In this document: piece after piece, positions 59,966 to 64,000 of the stretch | How the letters are laid out: every line of letters starts with the position of its first letter | How positions within the stretch are numbered: the stretch's first letter is position 1 | Assembly: GCF_021018895.1 (NCBI RefSeq) | Contig: NC_079364.1 | Location: 2,846,401-2,910,400 of the forward strand | Source: Seriola aureovittata | Taxonomy: Eukaryota > Chordata > Actinopteri > Carangiformes > Carangidae | Reading direction: 5' to 3' | DNA: 64,000 bases | Program-made: the position numbers and the translations under genes | The notes under the pieces: generated by a model | What the model saw: the letters and a program-made list of their open reading frames with translations, nothing else | Told to the model about the DNA's origin: nothing | The model's database searches: none

Positions 59966-61070
59966 AAAGTAATATATATTTTTCCATCGAGCAACAAACA
60001 GGAAACAAATTAGAGCAGATTTTTCCTCCAGCAGATATTTGTGTGCTGCAGCCGGGCCTGTGCACGAGGCTGGAGTGCAGCTCCTTCCTTAACTGGGTCA
60101 AAAGTGGTCTCTGGTGAGCACAAAGCAAGATGGTTTCAAGATGAACACAAGCAGCCGTAACCTGTCACTGTCAAACCCCATTCTTGCTTTGTCGTCTGAA
60201 GCTACATCTTTTTAGGCAGGTTCAGTGGAAGTGACTTTACTCGGGGAAGTGACCAAAAGCATGAAGTGTTCGCTTTTGGGGGAGCGAACGTTTCATGCAT
60301 TATTTCCTAACTTTTGTCAGCATCCGTCAGAATCGGCAGAACTTTGCAGAGCAGCAGTGAAAAGAAGGAGGAAGCATTGAACATGCTGTTTTGTCTCCAG
60401 AGGGGCAGTGAAACTCCATAAAGTTGCTAAAACCGCGAACATTCATCATCGGGAGTGTTTTGTTTAATTGCAGACACCATTTACAAAGAAAATGTGATAT
60501 AATCTAATGGCTTTCACTTCTGAAAATATATATTCTTTTTCTTATCTGAAACCCTGCATGTCTCCTGCAACTGACAGACTGTGAAAGATTAATATCTAAG
60601 TATAATTAAATTAAAAAAAGAAGGAGATTTATTAGAAGCCACTACTTCAGTGGACTTCTTGGTAAGGTTTCTGACATTTGCTGCATAATGCAAATGTTAT
60701 TCTACCATCTACCAACTGATAAATGTCTGCAAGCTACTTATTTTATTTATTTATTTTTTGCCCTGTCAACCACCTACTGGCTCCTCCTCGTGTAGCAGAG
60801 ATGAATTTCCCGTCGATTTACATGGACAAGGAAACAATCATAAAAGTAAACAGTAAATGCTGAGAGCAGGGCTATGAAACGCCTGATTTCTCCTCCGGCA
60901 CAGAGCACCGAGCATCTAAGACATCATCTCCCATTACTTTGATGAAAATTGCATGCTATCGGACCACAAGAATTGGCTCTCTCTCTCCGAGACTGTTAAA
61001 TATGAAGCAACTTCCACTCCAATCTTGCTGATCTCTGCATCCTCAGACTAATGAATCTTTCACCAGCAAG

Positions 61071-61073
<3 letters not shown>
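59966..61073. other. Unique sequence without recognisable gene
   Basis: 60880-61060 is non-repetitive and of balanced composition and could be a conserved element, which I cannot test. Nothing else recognised. Confidence 0.35.

Positions 61074-61132
<59 letters not shown>
61074..61132. repeat. (TG)n microsatellite
   Basis: About 29 uninterrupted TG units, continuing directly into a GA tract. Confidence 0.96.
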
Positions 61133-61165
<33 letters not shown>

Positions 61166-61166
61166 G
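61133..61166. repeat. (GA)n microsatellite
   Basis: About 16 GA units with one GTGA interruption, forming a compound (TG)n(GA)n locus with the preceding tract. Confidence 0.95.
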
Positions 61167-62028
61167 GCCACGGTCTGGGAGAGTCTTATCTGTGGCGTCA
61201 ACCAGAGCTTAAGGCCCATTATGTTAACTCCAACTACGAGCGTGAATCTCAAAGTGGTGTCAGTGAGTACTTGAACAAACATCCTGCACTTACCCACTTT
61301 GGATTTAAAAAAACAAAAAAAACACAGAGCAGATTTTAGTCTAAGTGAGCTCATGAAACTCAAATGTATGTTTTATCATTTTATCACCCTCTGAGTGGAT
61401 AAAGACTTGCTCCATATGTTAAAAGCTTTGGAGCATTTTTAGTTTTTTCTTCCTTTCTTTCTTCATGGGCGGCAGCTCTATTACACCCAGCTATGTGCAA
61501 AAATAATTGCCTTTTGATCAGCAACAATAATTAGCATGAGATTAGCCGTGCGTTTTTTTCAGATATATTAGCATGTCTAACTAAATGCTTTCAGCTACAA
61601 TTCACTTACACTAATATGTCAAGTTCAAAACTACACAACAGGAACTAAGATAAAGGATGTAATAACTCTACTGAGCTCTTTCATGCTCTTAATGAGCATA
61701 ATGAGGAACACCAGGCGGCCATCATAGAGCTAACTTCTTGACATCTGCCTCTGCGTCAGTGGACTGTTTCCCAACTTCTCTGCTGTGCACAATAACTGTT
61801 ATTGTGTGTGTGTTTTTAACGACTTAACTTGAGATCAATTTGTCAGTGATTTAAATGAGATCTGACCCACCTCCGCACGCACAGGCCGAGCGGACAGATG
61901 GGAGCGCCGCAGTAATCTTTACAGTGAGGGCGCGCTCAGATTTATCAGACGGCCCCGTCAAAGTGAACAGCGCCTACAGGAAATAATGGAGCTAGCAACT
62001 GCTCACAAGTGGAGAGTGCTGCTATTTG
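61167..62028. other. Unique sequence, candidate regulatory DNA
   Basis: No gene recognised. ATTAGCAT (inverse octamer-like) occurs near 61531 and 61568. 61860-62028 is CpG-enriched and leads into the octamer hairpin. Confidence 0.3.
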
Positions 62029-62067
62029 TATGCTAATGAAGTGGGAAGCAATAACTTCATTAGCATA
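62029..62067. promoter_or_regulatory. Perfect 14-bp inverted repeat of octamer-like sites
   Basis: TATGCTAATGAAGT (62029-62042) is followed after 11 bp by its exact reverse complement ACTTCATTAGCATA (62054-62067). Each arm contains ATGCTAAT, a variant of the POU octamer ATGCAAAT, and the left arm is preceded by CTATTTG, a weak SOX-like half-site. It may be a paired POU-factor site, or just a hairpin. An A run follows. Function is inference. Confidence 0.45.
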
Positions 62068-62685
62068 AAAAAAAAAAAAAGTCATCCCACACCCATCTTG
62101 AGTTCACTCGTCCTTTCTTTTGTGAGATGCTCATTTTGCCAATGTGCTTGGATTTATTCGGCTCACAGTATCGCCGGGAAAATGACAAAGAAGAAAAACA
62201 CTTCTAATGGGATCATCCTGTTTTCGCTGCAAACACCAACAGGAGTTTAAATGTAGACAGAAAACGTCAATTACAGAATTTTGTTTTGATGCCGCAGCGG
62301 AGGGACGGCGGTGACACCGGTGGCGACGGCGGTGCTGAGAGCGTGATGGGAAATAAATAAAAAAAAAGTAAAAATAAAATAAATAAAATAAAACGTAAGT
62401 GGCATGTCAAATGTTTCAGGCTCACCCACGACACAGACGCAGAGTAAACTGTGACTGCTTCGAGGAGCGAGAAAGCCTCTTAAAGACAGAAGCGCTCCCC
62501 GGGATCGGGGCAGATGAGGCACAGTGGCGTGCTGTGGCCGGCTTGATGATTTCCAAAGTGACTGCAGCAACTTGCTTCTCACAAATCACAACGAACACGA
62601 TCTCTGATTGAGGTTGACATGACTGCTTGTTGGAGGGAAAAATAACCGTAGGTGCTATGAAGAATATTTTCAAGAAACAAAAGTG

Positions 62686-62733
62686 ATGTGTGTGTATGTG
62701 TGTGTATATATATATATATATGTATACGTGTAT
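62686..62733. repeat. Compound (TG)n(TA)n microsatellite
   Basis: TG units interrupted by TATG pass into about eight TA units and then ATGTATACGTGTATA. Confidence 0.88.
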
Positions 62734-62759
62734 ATTCTGCTGGATTTCTGCAGCTCTGC

Positions 62760-62777
62760 TTTTTTTTTTTTTTTTTT
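62760..62777. repeat. Poly-T run
   Basis: Eighteen T residues, closely followed by ACAGTCTTCAG. Confidence 0.9.
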
Positions 62778-62990
62778 ACAGTCTTCAGAGTAACAGGAGA
62801 ACTTGTAGAAATGTTGTTTTGATTCAGACAGTATTGCTTTTTTTAATAAAGAAAAAGGTATTGACTAGGTAACACCTTGACACTTGACATTAGTTTTCAA
62901 ATGTCAACTTGCTTCACTAGCAAAACAAAAGTGATATCTACAGTGAAGGCATAATCCTGTTCTTTACAATGAATCCTCTCGGCAGTCGCC

Positions 62991-63013
62991 TTCTTCTTCT
63001 TCTTCTTCTTCTT
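62991..63013. repeat. (TTC)n trinucleotide repeat
   Basis: About seven TTC units, the complementary motif of the GAA tract at 53.5 kb. Confidence 0.9.
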
Positions 63014-64000
63014 TTTTAACTCCTAAAAAGGGATTAAATCCTGAGCTCTTAGTTGAGTCTACTGTGACCTTGACTTTGAGAGGCTCCAAACAAAGACTGT
63101 GTCACACTGAATTAATAATTTCATAGAGAACAAATGTAAGTCTAACATACCAAAACTCCCATAATGCCCTAAAGTAATTGGGCTTTACTTTCAAAGCTAC
63201 AGTGCCATGAAATATAAAGACTGACATAAATTACTTAGACTGCTGCTTGATTTAGACATGTTATTATTCTGAGCAACCTCTGGAATTGTATTTGCCCAAC
63301 TGTTATATTTGGTAGTAATTATTTCCTGGGCTATTTCTCTCTTGAGAGTGATACTCAGGGCATCAGACTGACAAATAGCCACTTGAAAAGGAGGTAATAA
63401 TCGGCTAACACTTAAATTCATATCGCAGACAGTGCATTATGTGCGCTCTGATGTGCGGTGAGGTGAATATCTTGGCACTGAGTTATATTCCATGATGTCA
63501 CCAAGCTGGGAGTTACAGTGTGAAATGAATTTCAATTTGAAAGTGTTTACACAGAGACAAGGGGGGGGGGCAACAAAACACAGTAGCCTGCTTTATCTTA
63601 TCTGGAGAGTCAGTAGGAAAATTATACTCCACCATTACAGAGGCAAATCCCAAATCCAACGTGCTTTCCATTTTCTCCTCGCAAAACAAACTTATCTCCT
63701 TTTCATCCTAAGACAGCGTAACTGCAGTCTTTAAGCCGGGGTCACTGCCAACCGAACTGACCAGATACGGCACGAGACAAACACTCTTTTTAAACTGCAA
63801 ACACTTGGACGAGTCGGGGCTGTAATAAGTGCAGCTCTTATTAATAAGATTAATAAGGCCTGCACTCTATTTAGCTCTGGCTGTTCCAGGGCACTCGTGT
63901 TTTTGCATGCCGGCGCTTTGACACGGCCCGACTGATACACTTAAAGGGAGCAGAGACACTGTTAATGGTGTTAATTATACCTGAGCTTCCCCTGCTTTGA

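Larger units (their letters stand above)
62068..64000. other. Unique sequence with simple repeats, no recognisable gene
   Basis: A CpG-dense GGACGGCGGTGACACCGGTG stretch lies near 62302-62340. A ten-G run is at 63561-63570. The tandem ATTAATAAG pair at about 63839-63857 lies in balanced sequence that might be conserved. Open frames on both strands lack domains. Confidence 0.35.

Overview
The window looks like non-coding chromosomal DNA from a teleost fish, probably a percomorph. The evidence is an AT-rich, intron-like base composition, more than fifteen long CA/TG microsatellites, and fragments of repeat families that I recognise from memory as typical of fish: L2/CR1-clade LINE pieces, a tRNA-derived SINE ending in the TAAAAGCGTCTG-type tail, hAT-like GATCGATCGG ends and several unnamed non-autonomous elements. 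No complete protein-coding gene, rRNA or functional tRNA gene is visible. The open frames are short, mostly lie in repeats, and lack recognisable domains apart from LINE reverse-transcriptase fragments. The window is therefore either intergenic (gene-desert-like) or inside very long introns; sequence alone cannot decide which.

Layout. 1-12 kb: mostly unique AT-rich sequence with microsatellites at 2.9, 4.55, 7.0, 8.7-8.8 and 11.3 kb, a hAT-like remnant at 7.6 kb and a LINE 3' tail with a 25-C run at 7.9-8.1 kb. 12.0-13.25 kb: a decayed LINE reverse-transcriptase copy on the minus strand. 13-36 kb: unique sequence with scattered repeat copies. These include a near-symmetric GTTGCAGC-ended family (eight copies in the whole window), a family carrying AGGTCA direct repeats (20.9, 27.0 and 55.5 kb), a LINE 3' end (28.4-28.9 kb), a SINE (30.8 kb) and a clean 146-bp MITE with a target-site duplication (34.34 kb). 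36.6-36.9 kb: another LINE RT scrap. 37.0-44.8 kb: the dominant feature, a 7.8-kb tandem array. Degenerate 26-36-bp monomers flank about 30 copies of a 169-bp higher-order unit made of five diverged monomers. 45-64 kb: unique sequence with further repeats (48.3-49.0, 50.96-51.40, 57.1-57.9, 59.4-59.97 kb), long CA/TG and GAA tracts, several CpG-dense patches, and a perfect 14-bp inverted repeat of octamer-like motifs at 62.03 kb.

No genes act together here. The most notable items are the higher-order tandem array with its internal block duplications and its single-copy island, transposon-borne transcription-factor-like motifs (DR1, CRE, GC box), the octamer hairpin, and two weak exon-like open frames (45.62 and 57.35 kb). 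Family assignments of repeats come from memory of fish repeats and were not searched.
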